A DNA stretch of 64,000 nucleotides from CAZUDO01 sp964618895 (lineage in GTDB: Bacteria > Desulfobacterota > Binatia > DP-6), in the NCBI GenBank assembly GCA_964618895.1, contig CAZUDO010000059.1, positions 62,001 to 126,000 of the forward strand, in the 5' to 3' direction. A program made the position numbers and the translations under genes. Shown here piece after piece: positions 7,821 to 16,623 of this stretch (position 1 is the first letter of the stretch; every line of letters starts with the position of its first letter). The notes under the pieces were generated by a model, which worked only from the letters and a program-made list of their open reading frames with translations, was not told where the DNA came from and did no database searches.

Positions 7821-8942
7821 GTGCGCGCGACCATCTACCTGGTGCCCGGGTTCTTCGGCTTCGCGAACCTGGGCGAGCTGCGCTACTTCGCCCACGTGCG
7901 CGACGCCCTGCGCACGGCATGCCGGGCCGTCGGCCTGGAGGCCACTGTCCACGACGTGCGCACCCATCCGACCGCGTCCCTGCCCGTGCGCGCCCGCCGC
8001 GTGCTGGACACGATCGCCGCCACGGCCGGGTCCGGCGCGACGCCGATCCACATCGTCGGGCACTCCACCGGCGGCCTGGATGCGCGTCTGCTGCTCACCC
8101 CCGGCGCGACGCTGCCGACCACGCCCGGTGGCCGCCGCCTGCTGGCCCGCGTCCGGAGCGTGGTCACGGTCGCCTGTCCCCATCACGGCACACCGGTCGC
8201 GTCCTTCTTCACCGGCCTGCTCGGCCAGCGTGCCCTGCAGCTGCTCTCCCTCACCACCATGCACGCGCTGCGGTTCGGACACCCCCCGCTGGTGGTCGTG
8301 CTCCGCCTGGGTGCGGTGTTCGCCCGCCTCGACCGCCATCTGGGCGTGAACAGCGCCCTGCTGGACCAGCTCTTCGACCAGTTGCTGGCCAATTTCTCGC
8401 CCGGCCGACGGCGCACCATCGGCCGCTTCTTGGGCGAGGTGGAGGCCGATCAGGCGCTCCTGACGCAGCTCACGCCCGAGGGGATGGACGTCTTCAACGC
8501 GCTCGCCCACGATCGCCCGGGCGTGCGCTACGGCTGCGTCGTCACGCGCGCCCGGCCGCCGAGCGTCCGCGGCGTGCTCGCCGCCGGCCTCGACCCGACG
8601 GCGCAGGCGACCCACGCCGTCTATCAGGCGCTCTATCGCCTCGCCGCCCGCCGGGCCCTCCGCCCGACGCCAGCCTTCACCCGCGCCCAGGCGCGGGCGC
8701 TGGTGCGGGCCTACGGCGCGCTGCCCGCACCGACCGCCAACGACGGCGTGGTCCCCACCCGGTCGCAGGTGTGGGGCGACGTGATCCACGCCACCGATGG
8801 CGATCATCACGACGTGATCGGCAACTTCGACGGCCCGGGCCATAGACCACCGCACTTCGACTGGCTGGCCACCGGCACGGGGTTCGACCGCCCCCGCTTC
8901 GAGGCCCTGTGGGCCGACGTGGCGCGCTATCTCGCCCGGTAA
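7821..8942 (+). CDS. Triacylglycerol lipase/esterase-like alpha/beta hydrolase
   Basis: About 373 residues from GTG 7821, chosen because the fold begins at once with TIYLVPGFFGFANLGEL, the oxyanion-side PG-F strand. The nucleophile elbow is GHSTGGLDAR, followed by SVVTVACPHHGTPVASFF, the hallmark of bacterial triacylglycerol lipases and PGAP1-like esterases. The segment TANDGVVPTRSQVWG supplies the catalytic Asp, and GDHHDVIGNF the His. No signal peptide is visible, so it is cytoplasmic or secreted by another route. It may act on stored neutral lipid, which would be consistent with the WS/DGAT gene at 44.9 kb (inference). Confidence 0.85.
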   Translation: MRATIYLVPGFFGFANLGELRYFAHVRDALRTACRAVGLEATVHDVRTHPTASLPVRARRVLDTIAATAGSGATPIHIVGHSTGGLDARLLLTPGATLPTTPGGRRLLARVRSVVTVACPHHGTPVASFFTGLLGQRALQLLSLTTMHALRFGHPPLVVVLRLGAVFARLDRHLGVNSALLDQLFDQLLANFSPGRRRTIGRFLGEVEADQALLTQLTPEGMDVFNALAHDRPGVRYGCVVTRARPPSVRGVLAAGLDPTAQATHAVYQALYRLAARRALRPTPAFTRAQARALVRAYGALPAPTANDGVVPTRSQVWGDVIHATDGDHHDVIGNFDGPGHRPPHFDWLATGTGFDRPRFEALWADVARYLAR

Positions 8943-8952
8943 GAATCCGCGC

Positions 8953-10548
8953 CTACGGTTGCCTCCCCTGCCGCCAGCTCCACAAGCGACGGAACGCCGC
9001 CGCGCGCGCGGCCGGCAGCCCCGCCGTCGTGTCGACCACGATGGACGGCTCGTCACCCGCGAACGCTTCCCAACGCGGTCGCTGCGCCAGATACGTGTCC
9101 CAGCGCGCGTCGGATGCCGACGCCGATCCTTCGCGGGCGAGCAGACGTGCGCGGACGGCGTCCTCGTGTGCCCGGCACTCGACGAACACGAGCGGCCGGC
9201 GCGCCTGCCGTGCCACGGTCACCAACTGGGAGCGACGGGCACGTTCCATGAACGTCGCATCGGCCACCACCCCCTGGCCGCGCGCGAGCGCGTCCGCCGC
9301 GCCCGCCGCCAGCCGGTCGTACACCGCCGCGCGCGCGGCCGGCGTGTAACGCGCGGCCCCGAATTCGCCGCCGCCAGGCTCGGCGCGGAGCATGTCCGAC
9401 GCCAGCACCCGGAACCCGGTGGCGGTCGCAATCTCCGCCGCAAGTGTCGACTTGCCGCTCCCGCTGAGCCCGCAGCACGCGATCACGGCCGGCCCGTCCG
9501 CCGCCCACGCGTAGCGCGCCGCGAGCGCGCAGTGGCACCGGGCGTACGCCGCCGCGGCCGCCCGGGCCGCCGGCTCGACCTCCGCCTCGCCGCTGGCGAG
9601 CCCCGCGACCTTGCCGCGGATGCAGGCGCGGTAGCAGCCGTAGAACGGCACCAGAAGCGGCAGGAGGGGATCATCCGCGGCGGCGGCGTAGGCATCGACG
9701 AACCGACGGGCCAGCACGGGATGGCCCAGACACTCGAGGTCCATGGCCAGGAACGCGATCTCCGAGGCCACGTCGTTGCAGCGGAACGCGTGCGAGAACT
9801 CGAGACAGTCGAAGACGTACAACCCCGGGGCGAGGGGCGGCTCCGCATCCGCTACCGGCGCGTCCACCAGGCAGATGTGCTCGGCGTGCAGATCGCCGTG
9901 GCCCTCCCGCACCCGCCCGGCCTGCTGGCGCGCCCGCAGCAGGGTCTCGTGCCGCCGGATGAAGGTGGGCCCGAAGTCGGCGAGCACCTCGTGATCCTCG
10001 GCCGGCAGCAGCGTGCCGACGAACGGCGCCAGCGCGTCGATCTCTTCGACCCATCGTCGCGTCAGGTGCCGGGGAGCGGCGTGCGCCGCGATCTCCGGCC
10101 CGGTGGCCGCCCCGGCGTGAAAGGCGGCCAGCAGGGCGGCCAGGGCATCCAGCGCCCCCGTCGACACCGTCCCGGCGGCGAGCCGGACCGGCAGCATGTC
10201 GTCCGCCGGCAACCGTCGCATCCACACCACGTGCTCGCACGCGGTCCCCGTCCCGCCGAGCACCAGGCGCCCGTCCGCCCGCGTCACAGGCAACACGCCC
10301 AGGTACACCGCCGGGCAGAGGCGGCGGTTCAGACGCACCTCCTCGTGACACAGGTGCGCGCGCCGCGCGGCCGTGGAGAGATCGACGAACGGGAAGCGGA
10401 TCGCCTTCTTCAGCTTGTAGACGTACGGCCCGGCGAGAAACACGTGCGAGATGTGGGTCTGCACGTGCGCCACGGCGGCGGGGCGGTGCGGATAGAACGC
10501 CGGGTCGGCGAGCGCACGCACCACCTCGTCCTGAGTCCCGCCGGTCAC
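8953..10548 (-). CDS. Bifunctional APH-like kinase / P-loop ATP-binding protein
   Basis: About 531 residues. The N-terminal two thirds follow the aminoglycoside-phosphotransferase-like family: GPYVYKLKKAIRFPFVD (the ATP-anchoring lysines), then GHGDLHAEHICL (Brenner catalytic loop) and a YVFDCLEF metal-binding Asp. The C-terminal third is a zeta-toxin/AAA-like kinase with the P-loop CCGLSGSGKST and LASDMLR. This domain pair is widespread in proteobacteria and its substrate is unknown. The start is uncertain: GTG 10548 follows an AGGGGAG closely, and an in-frame GTG a little downstream is also possible. It is divergent from the cytochrome locus across 170 bp. Confidence 0.85.
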   Translation of the reverse strand: MTGGTQDEVVRALADPAFYPHRPAAVAHVQTHISHVFLAGPYVYKLKKAIRFPFVDLSTAARRAHLCHEEVRLNRRLCPAVYLGVLPVTRADGRLVLGGTGTACEHVVWMRRLPADDMLPVRLAAGTVSTGALDALAALLAAFHAGAATGPEIAAHAAPRHLTRRWVEEIDALAPFVGTLLPAEDHEVLADFGPTFIRRHETLLRARQQAGRVREGHGDLHAEHICLVDAPVADAEPPLAPGLYVFDCLEFSHAFRCNDVASEIAFLAMDLECLGHPVLARRFVDAYAAAADDPLLPLLVPFYGCYRACIRGKVAGLASGEAEVEPAARAAAAAYARCHCALAARYAWAADGPAVIACCGLSGSGKSTLAAEIATATGFRVLASDMLRAEPGGGEFGAARYTPAARAAVYDRLAAGAADALARGQGVVADATFMERARRSQLVTVARQARRPLVFVECRAHEDAVRARLLAREGSASASDARWDTYLAQRPRWEAFAGDEPSIVVDTTAGLPAARAAAFRRLWSWRQGRQP

Positions 10549-10718
10549 TCTCCCCTTGAGGCAAGGGTCGTGCCATGCACATGCCCGGCGGTCCCGGGCC
10601 CGGTTTCGCAAACACGCGAATCGGCCCTGCCCCTTTTCGAAATCATGAGAGGGCCCTGCATCCAAGCCGCCCGTGGCCCATCCCCATCGCCTGGCAAGGC
10701 GATTGCTCGATCTTCGTG

Positions 10719-11582
10719 ATGCTTGGGTCGAACGGGGCATGGGGTCTGGTCGCGGTGTGGCTGCTCGGCAGCGCAACGGCAGCCCTGGCTGGCGAGCCTC
10801 CCGATGGCGGGTACCGTCTGCACTGCGCTCCCTGTCACGGCCCGACCGGGCGCGGTGACGGCCCCGAAGCCTCCCTCTTCCGCCCGCGTCCGCGGAACCT
10901 GCGCGACGGCGTGCTCGACCGCTACCCGGTCGACGACCTGGTGGCCAGCGTGCGCGACGGTACCCCGTTGCGCCTCGCCTTCGACCCCGCCGCGCTGCAG
11001 GCCCGCGCCCACGAGGTGGAGGCGATCGTCTCGTATCTGCAGCGTCTCCCCACCATCGACTGGCGGCGCGCCGCTCCGGGCGAGGCGTTGTACATCGAGC
11101 GCTGCGAGACCTGTCACGGCCGCTTCGGCACGCCCGATGCGCGGCGCGCCGGCGGCGGGCCGGTCCCTGCGGACCTCGCCGACCGCGCCGTCCAGGACGC
11201 CATCAGCGATGTCGGCATCGCCAACGTGGCACACCACGGCCATCGCGGCATGCCCGCCGTGCACGGCCTCGAACGGGACGCGGACAGCAAGGCCGTGGTC
11301 GCCTACGTGCGGCTGCTGTCGCCCGGCTTCGCCCTCTACGCGCGCTACTGCGCTGGTTGTCACGGCGACGACGGGCGTGCCGACACGTTGGTGGAGCCGG
11401 GCGGCAACGTACCGATCGTCCCGTTCGATGCCCGCTGGCTGGCGCGCCAGGACCCCGACGCGCTGCGCGCCAAGGTCTGGCACATGCTCGCCGCGCAGCG
11501 CCCCGCCATGCCGCACTACCGTACCCGCCTCACCCATGCCCAAGCGCACGCGATTCTCGAGTACCTGAGGAACGCGCCATGA
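10719..11582 (+). CDS. Exported triheme c-type cytochrome
   Basis: A 287-residue protein with a signal peptide (GLVAVWLLGSATAALAGE) and three CXXCH motifs: CAPCHGPTGRGDG, CETCHGRFGTP and CAGCHGDDGRAD, each beginning a roughly 90-residue class I cytochrome unit with a downstream Met/His ligand candidate. The start at ATG 10719 puts the signal peptide at the N-terminus. It is the first gene of the plus-strand heme locus, followed after 28 bp by a small unknown gene and then by the decaheme/barrel pair. A periplasmic electron shuttle feeding or draining the outer-membrane conduit is the natural reading (inference). Confidence 0.92.
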   Translation: MLGSNGAWGLVAVWLLGSATAALAGEPPDGGYRLHCAPCHGPTGRGDGPEASLFRPRPRNLRDGVLDRYPVDDLVASVRDGTPLRLAFDPAALQARAHEVEAIVSYLQRLPTIDWRRAAPGEALYIERCETCHGRFGTPDARRAGGGPVPADLADRAVQDAISDVGIANVAHHGHRGMPAVHGLERDADSKAVVAYVRLLSPGFALYARYCAGCHGDDGRADTLVEPGGNVPIVPFDARWLARQDPDALRAKVWHMLAAQRPAMPHYRTRLTHAQAHAILEYLRNAP

Positions 11583-11610
11583 CCCCGACACCGCAGCCGA
11601 GGAGCACTCC

Positions 11611-11991
11611 ATGCCAACCCTAGACATCTCCCTCGACACCATGGTTCCCGCGCAGTTCTTCTCGCGGCGCGGCGACCTCGCCCAGCCCGAGAAGCGGCTC
11701 CTGGCTGCCGTCCTCGAGGACGCGATCCGCACCTTCCAGTCCTTGCATGGGGCGCGGCGGTTCCGTGGTCGGCGGCTGTTCCGGGAAGCCGAGCTCTGGT
11801 TCGCTTCCGACCGCACGGACGACGTGTTCACCTACGTGCGCGTCTGTCAGGCCTTGGCCATCGATCCCGACTGGCTGCGCGAGGGGCTCCGGCGCTGGCG
11901 CGCCGCGCGCGAGGAGGCGATCTACCAACTTCCCTCCATCACCGACGCCCCGGACGTCGCGACCGCGGCGAAGCGGCAGTCGGCCGCGTGA
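11611..11991 (+). CDS. Unrecognised small soluble protein inside the cytochrome operon
   Basis: A 126-residue protein preceded by GAGGAGC. I do not recognise the family. No signal peptide, membrane span or heme motif is present. The core (ARRFRGRRLFREAELWFA followed by DVFTYVRVCQALAIDPDWL) is basic and helical and ends in LREGLRRWRAAREEA, suggesting a compact cytoplasmic helical protein, perhaps a nucleic-acid-binding or regulatory factor. It lies between the triheme gene (28-bp gap) and the decaheme gene (67-bp gap) in the same direction, so cotranscription with export-destined cytochromes is probable. Confidence 0.7.
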   Translation: MPTLDISLDTMVPAQFFSRRGDLAQPEKRLLAAVLEDAIRTFQSLHGARRFRGRRLFREAELWFASDRTDDVFTYVRVCQALAIDPDWLREGLRRWRAAREEAIYQLPSITDAPDVATAAKRQSAA

Positions 11992-12058
11992 GGGCGAACG
12001 CGGAGCATTTCACGCTCCCGTGCTTCCCCTGCTACCGCCACGACGCGGGGTTCGCCCG

Positions 12059-12919
12059 ATGACGCCCGCGCGGCATCTCGTCGGTGCCGTCGTATTGCTC
12101 ACCGGCCTGGCGTCGGGTTCCGCGCGCGCCGACGAGCCGGCGTCCCCGTACGCCGGCGACGAGGTGTGCGCCGTCTGCCACGAGGAGCAGGCGGCGGCGC
12201 ATGTCCGCACCGCCCATGGCAAGGCGCTCGGGAACCCGAGCCGCCCGCCCACCGAGCGGGGGTGCGAAGGGTGCCACGGCCCCGGCGCCGCCCATGCCGA
12301 AGCCGGGGGCGGACGGGGCGTGGGCGGCCTCATCGGGTTCACGTCGTCGACCAGCGCCAGCGATCGGTCGGCCCCCTGCCTGCGCTGCCACGGCCAGGCA
12401 CACGACCTGCGCGCCTTCCGGCAGAGCGCCCACAAGTCCGAGGCCTGCACCGGCTGCCACGCGATGCACACGGCCCGCGCCCCCGATCTGTTGCACGAGG
12501 CGACACCGGCGCTGTGCTACCGCTGCCACACCGACGTACGGGCGCAGTTCGCCCTGCCGGAGAACCACGGCGCCGGCCGCGGCGTCGACTGCCCGGACTG
12601 CCACGCGCCGCACGGCGCTCGGGAGCGTGCCGCGTTGCGCGGCAACGGCGACCGCACCTGCTTGCGCTGCCACACCGAGGTGCAGGGACCATTCGTGTTC
12701 GAGCACGTCGCCGTGGTGACCGAAGGCTGCACGGCCTGCCACGTCCCGCACGGCAGCGCCAACCGCCACCTGCTCATCCGGCAGCAGGTCGCCCAGTTGT
12801 GCGCGGAGTGCCACACGGTCACGCCGGCGAACCACCTCCTGCCCTCCTATCGCGACTGCACGCGCTGCCACGTGAGCATCCACGGCTCGAACGTCGATCC
12901 CCGCTTTCTCGAACCCTGA
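12059..12919 (+). CDS. MtrA/DmsE/PioA-type periplasmic decaheme cytochrome c
   Basis: A 286-residue protein with a signal peptide (HLVGAVVLLTGLASGSARA) and exactly ten CXXCH motifs from residue about 37 to 270: CAVCH, CEGCH, CLRCH, CTGCH, CYRCH, CPDCH, CLRCH, CTACH, CAECH, CTRCH. Spacing, the GCEGCHGPG element, repeated CHxPHG patterns and overall length match the MtrA/DmsE family, which sits inside an outer-membrane barrel and carries electrons across the outer membrane. The gene directly downstream (6-bp gap) encodes the matching barrel. ATG 12059 follows the preceding gene by 67 bp. Direction of electron flow cannot be read from sequence. Confidence 0.94.
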   Translation: MTPARHLVGAVVLLTGLASGSARADEPASPYAGDEVCAVCHEEQAAAHVRTAHGKALGNPSRPPTERGCEGCHGPGAAHAEAGGGRGVGGLIGFTSSTSASDRSAPCLRCHGQAHDLRAFRQSAHKSEACTGCHAMHTARAPDLLHEATPALCYRCHTDVRAQFALPENHGAGRGVDCPDCHAPHGARERAALRGNGDRTCLRCHTEVQGPFVFEHVAVVTEGCTACHVPHGSANRHLLIRQQVAQLCAECHTVTPANHLLPSYRDCTRCHVSIHGSNVDPRFLEP

Positions 12920-12925
12920 GGCGCG

Positions 12926-14893
12926 ATGCGACGCGTGCTCCTTCGTGTCGCCCTTCTTGCCCTGAGCACGTCCGGCGCGCGGGCCGCGAACGTCGCGGAG
13001 ATCCTTCCCGGCTACACCCTCGGCGGCTCGATCACCAGCGGGTACCGCATCGTCGACGTGGACGGGTCGCAGGCCAGGTACCGTGACGACTACGACCTGC
13101 ACGACGGCCCGCGCCTGTTGTCCCTCCTGGCCGACGGCCGGGCGCTCGACGCGGCCACGAGCCGACTCGACCGCGTCCATCTGGAGGTGCTGACCCCCGG
13201 TCCGGAGCCGGTCCAGCAGTACCGTCTCAGCCTGGCCGATCAGCAGCACTGGGATCTGCGGGTGCGCTTCACGCGCTCGCGCTTCTTCTACGCCGTGCCG
13301 GCGCTGTGGGAAGGCGGAGTGGCGGGCGACGTGCGCACCGACGACCTGCACGACTGGAACTTCGTGCGCACCCGTGGGGCCATCGACTTCACCTTCCACC
13401 CGACGGGCTTCCCCACCCTGTTCGCCGGCTACCAGCTGCAGCGGCGCGACGGCCGTTCCATCTCGACCGTGCTGGCGCCCGTCGGCGAGACGTTCCAGGT
13501 GAACGCGCCCGTCGACGACGTGACGCACGTGGGCCGGCTCGGCACCGCGTTCGTCCTGGCGGGCACGGACGTGTTCGTGCAGCAGGAGTACCGGCGGATC
13601 GACCGGTCCCTCCTGCTCGACGGTGCCGTCGATCCCGCGGGCGTCGACCCGGCGGACGGCGATCGCCTTGATCGCCTGGTGCGCCCGGAGAACGAGCACC
13701 TGGACATCCCCGCCACCACGCTGCGCCTGCGCCGGCCGATCGGCGAGCGCGTCGAGCTCGGCGGGGGGTACTACTTCAGCCACGCCGCGCTGGACGGCAG
13801 CTGGCGGCTCGACGAGCGCGGCACGGCGCCCGATCCGGCGGCGTGGCCGCCGGTCCAGGCGCAGAGCGGCGTGGACGGGACGCTCGACACCCAGGTGGTC
13901 GACGCGGGCGTGATCGCGGGACTCACCGAGCAGCTCCGCCTCGACGTCGATTACCGTTGGGACGCACGCACGCAGGACGGGCACCTCGCTGCGACGAGCA
14001 CGTTCGGCCCGCTGGCGGCGCGTACGGCGGACCAGCTCCGCGTGCAGCGCGTCACCACCCTGCTCGCATGGGAGCCGCGCCCCACTCTCGAGCTGCGTGC
14101 CGGCATCCGGTACGCGCATCAGACGGCACACTTCACCGCCAGTGACATCGACCAGGCGACCAACACCATCGGACCGGTGGCGAGCGCCCGCTACCGGCCG
14201 TGGTCCCTGCTCGACCTGTCCCTCCGCTACGAGCACACCCACATCGACGACCCCATTCAGGTCCCGGGCGATCCGGACAACGTGCCCGCGCTTCCGGCAC
14301 GCGACATCACGCTCACGACCCGGAACCGCGGCACGCTGGGCGTCATGCTGCGCCCCTGGCAGGCGTGGTCGGCGCGCTATCAGCTGGTCGGCGAGCAGGC
14401 CACGAACGACCAGTTCAACGGCCGCACCATCTCGGTCGCCAACAGTGCCACGGTGGCCTTCGTGCCCACCCCGGCCCTGACCGTCTCGGCGACCTACGCG
14501 CGCCGCGATCTGGCCAGTCGCGCCGATATCCTGGTTGCCCCCCTCTATGCGACCAGCCGCTCGGTGCAGAGTGGCGCGGAGGACGTCTTTCAGACCTCCC
14601 TGCACTACGATCTGACCCTGTGGACGCAGCCGTGGACCGTCGGCTGGGACGTGGCCTGGGTCCGCTCCGGCAGCGAGCTCCGTCCCCGCCTGGAGGCCGG
14701 CGGCACCGGCGGCATCACGCGCTACGACCTGGCGCGCCTGGACGCCGGGGCGTCGCTCGCCTGGCGTCATCGGTGGCTCGAGCCCGCGATCGAGGTGCGG
14801 CTGGTCGACTACACGGAGCCGATGCTGACGCGTAACGACTACCGCGCCACGATCATCACCGTGAAGCTCACGCGACGCTTTGGAACCCCATGA
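12926..14893 (+). CDS. MtrB/PioB-type outer-membrane beta-barrel (decaheme-associated porin)
   Basis: A 655-residue exported protein (signal peptide ending SGARAANV) made almost entirely of alternating amphipathic strands separated by polar turns, ending VKLTRRF plus three residues, as expected for a 26-strand-type barrel. Its place 6 bp after an MtrA-like decaheme gene identifies it as the sheath of a porin-cytochrome conduit. Length is near the 650-810 range of MtrB/PioB proteins. I see no cysteine anywhere in the chain, so the N-terminal CXXC of Shewanella MtrB is absent. Large extracellular loops near residues 200-330 could receive the surface cytochrome. Function is inferred from context plus barrel pattern. 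Confidence 0.9.
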   Translation: MRRVLLRVALLALSTSGARAANVAEILPGYTLGGSITSGYRIVDVDGSQARYRDDYDLHDGPRLLSLLADGRALDAATSRLDRVHLEVLTPGPEPVQQYRLSLADQQHWDLRVRFTRSRFFYAVPALWEGGVAGDVRTDDLHDWNFVRTRGAIDFTFHPTGFPTLFAGYQLQRRDGRSISTVLAPVGETFQVNAPVDDVTHVGRLGTAFVLAGTDVFVQQEYRRIDRSLLLDGAVDPAGVDPADGDRLDRLVRPENEHLDIPATTLRLRRPIGERVELGGGYYFSHAALDGSWRLDERGTAPDPAAWPPVQAQSGVDGTLDTQVVDAGVIAGLTEQLRLDVDYRWDARTQDGHLAATSTFGPLAARTADQLRVQRVTTLLAWEPRPTLELRAGIRYAHQTAHFTASDIDQATNTIGPVASARYRPWSLLDLSLRYEHTHIDDPIQVPGDPDNVPALPARDITLTTRNRGTLGVMLRPWQAWSARYQLVGEQATNDQFNGRTISVANSATVAFVPTPALTVSATYARRDLASRADILVAPLYATSRSVQSGAEDVFQTSLHYDLTLWTQPWTVGWDVAWVRSGSELRPRLEAGGTGGITRYDLARLDAGASLAWRHRWLEPAIEVRLVDYTEPMLTRNDYRATIITVKLTRRFGTP

Positions 14894-14958
14894 CCCGTCG
14901 CCGGCTGCGGTGGGGGGGCTCGACGAAGTGGCGCATCGGGTCTAGAAGGCGCCGTCGC

Positions 14959-15447
14959 ATGCCAAAGAAGGACACGGAGGAGACGGGTCCGCAGCTCGAG
15001 AATGCGGGACGCCGGCAGATGCTCAATTGGTTTCTCGGGACCTCGCTTGGGGCGCTGCTGGCCGCCGTTCTCTACCCTGTCGCCCGCTTCCTCAATCCTC
15101 CCGAGGTGGAGACGGCGGCCACCAACGAGGCGGATGCCGGGATCGTGAGCGATCCCGAGTTCGTCGAGAAGGGGTACAAGATCGTCCGCTTCGGGAACGA
15201 GCCGGTGATCGTCATCCGGGCGTCGGAAAGCGACTTCCGTGCCTTCTCCGCCGTGTGCACGCACCTGGCGTGCATCGTCGAGTACAGCAAGAGCACGCAG
15301 CACATCGAGTGCAACTGCCACAACGGCAAGTTCAACCTACAGGGGCAGGTCGCGGGCGGACCGCCGCCGCGCCCCCTGGCGCCGTTCAAGGTCCACCTGG
15401 TCGTGCAGGGGGGCGGGGCGCCGCGCGTGATCGTGTCGCGGGCCTGA
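14959..15447 (+). CDS. Rieske [2Fe-2S] protein of a cytochrome b complex
   Basis: About 162 residues from ATG 14959. A single N-terminal anchor (MLNWFLGTSLGALLAAVLYPVA, broken here into the LNWFLGTSLGALL and AAVLYPVA parts) precedes the cluster domain with both cluster-binding boxes, CTHLAC and CNCHNGKF, plus the GPPPRPL proline loop. The usual CPCHGS is CNCHNG. The gene sits directly before cytochrome b (stop and GTG start are adjacent), forming the core of a quinol-oxidising bc/b6f-like complex. A 65-bp gap separates it from the barrel gene, so it may start a second transcription unit. Confidence 0.94.
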   Translation: MPKKDTEETGPQLENAGRRQMLNWFLGTSLGALLAAVLYPVARFLNPPEVETAATNEADAGIVSDPEFVEKGYKIVRFGNEPVIVIRASESDFRAFSAVCTHLACIVEYSKSTQHIECNCHNGKFNLQGQVAGGPPPRPLAPFKVHLVVQGGGAPRVIVSRA

Positions 15448-16623
15448 GTGGTGGAGGCCGTGCGCTCGAAGCTCTACGCGTGGTTGGACGAGCGACTCTC
15501 GCTCTCCGCGCTGCAGGAGTTTGCGCAGCACAAGACGGTCCCGGTCCACCGGTACGCGGCCCTCTACTACCTCGGCGGGATGACGCTCTTCTTCTTCCTG
15601 GTTCAGGTTCTCACCGGCATCCTGCTGATGATCTACTATCGACCTTCCGCCGCCGAAGCCTACGAGTCGGTCGAGTTCATCATGACGACCGTGTCGTTCG
15701 GCTGGCTCGTCCGCTCGATCCATTCATGGTCGGCGCACCTGATGATCTTTTTCGGGTTCCTCCACCTGGCCTCGGTGTATTTCACGAAGGCATATCGGGC
15801 GCCGCGCGAGCTCACGTGGGTGACGGGATGCCTCGCGTTCTTCCTGGCGCTCGGCTTTGGATTCTCGGGGTATCTGCTGCCCTGGGATGAGCTCGCGTTC
15901 TTCGCGACGCGCGTCGGCACGCAGATCCCCTCGACGATCCCGGTCGGGGGCGAGTTCGTGACGCGCTTCCTCCGCGGGGGCGACCGTGTGACCAGCGCAA
16001 CCATCTCCCGCTTCTTCGGCTGGCACGTCGCGATCCTGCCGGCGCTCATGACCGCCGTGCTCGGTGTACATCTCCTCCTGGTGCAGCTTCTTGGCATGAG
16101 TGTCCCCCCGGCAGCGGACGCAGAGGCGCGGCGCCGCCGGCCGATGCCCTTTTTCCCGCACTATGCGCTCCGGGATCTGTTCGGCTGGCTGCTCGCGCTC
16201 GGTGTGCTCGGCGCCCTCGCGGCGCTGTTCCCCTGGGAGCTCGGCGCGAAGGCAGACGCGTTCGCGCCCGCGCCGAAGGACATCCGACCCGAGTGGTACT
16301 TTGTGTTCATGTTCGAGACCCTCAAGATCGTCCCGGGCGGGTCCATCTGGGGGCTCGAGTACGAAGCCATCCCGATTCTCGGGTTCGGGCTCGCGGCGGC
16401 CGTGCTGGTGTTCGTGCCCTTCCTCGATCGAGGGATCGTGCGGCGCGGGCGCAGCCCCCTCTTCACCGCGGCCGGGGTCGTGGCCGGGGTCTACATGGTG
16501 GCGCTCACGGCATGGGGATATCGATCATTCGTCCCCGTGTATGCGGTGCTCGGCGCGGGTGTGCTGGTGTGGCTGCTGGGGCTCGCGATCAAGCGGCAGG
16601 ACGAAGGCGAAGGCGGGACGTGA
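15448..16623 (+). CDS. Cytochrome b, b6-like with fused subunit-IV region
   Basis: A 391-residue membrane protein starting at the GTG right after the Rieske stop. The four heme-b ligands are visible: SIHSWSAHLM with a second His 14 positions later (13 between), and FGWHVAILP with its partner 15 positions later (14 between). That 13/14 spacing is the b6 type rather than bc1. The subunit-IV-like part carries the Qo motif PEWYFVFMFE. About nine to ten membrane spans are predicted by eye. It should oxidise quinol, passing one electron to the Rieske protein. Its 3' end overlaps the 11-heme gene by 4 bp (GTGA), tying the three subunits together. Confidence 0.94.
   Translation: MVEAVRSKLYAWLDERLSLSALQEFAQHKTVPVHRYAALYYLGGMTLFFFLVQVLTGILLMIYYRPSAAEAYESVEFIMTTVSFGWLVRSIHSWSAHLMIFFGFLHLASVYFTKAYRAPRELTWVTGCLAFFLALGFGFSGYLLPWDELAFFATRVGTQIPSTIPVGGEFVTRFLRGGDRVTSATISRFFGWHVAILPALMTAVLGVHLLLVQLLGMSVPPAADAEARRRRPMPFFPHYALRDLFGWLLALGVLGALAALFPWELGAKADAFAPAPKDIRPEWYFVFMFETLKIVPGGSIWGLEYEAIPILGFGLAAAVLVFVPFLDRGIVRRGRSPLFTAAGVVAGVYMVALTAWGYRSFVPVYAVLGAGVLVWLLGLAIKRQDEGEGGT

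Noticed and set aside
12032..14770. Open frame of about 900 codons antisense to the MtrA-like and barrel genes
   Set aside because: Composition is antisense-like with no motifs; the plus strand has ten heme motifs and a coherent barrel.
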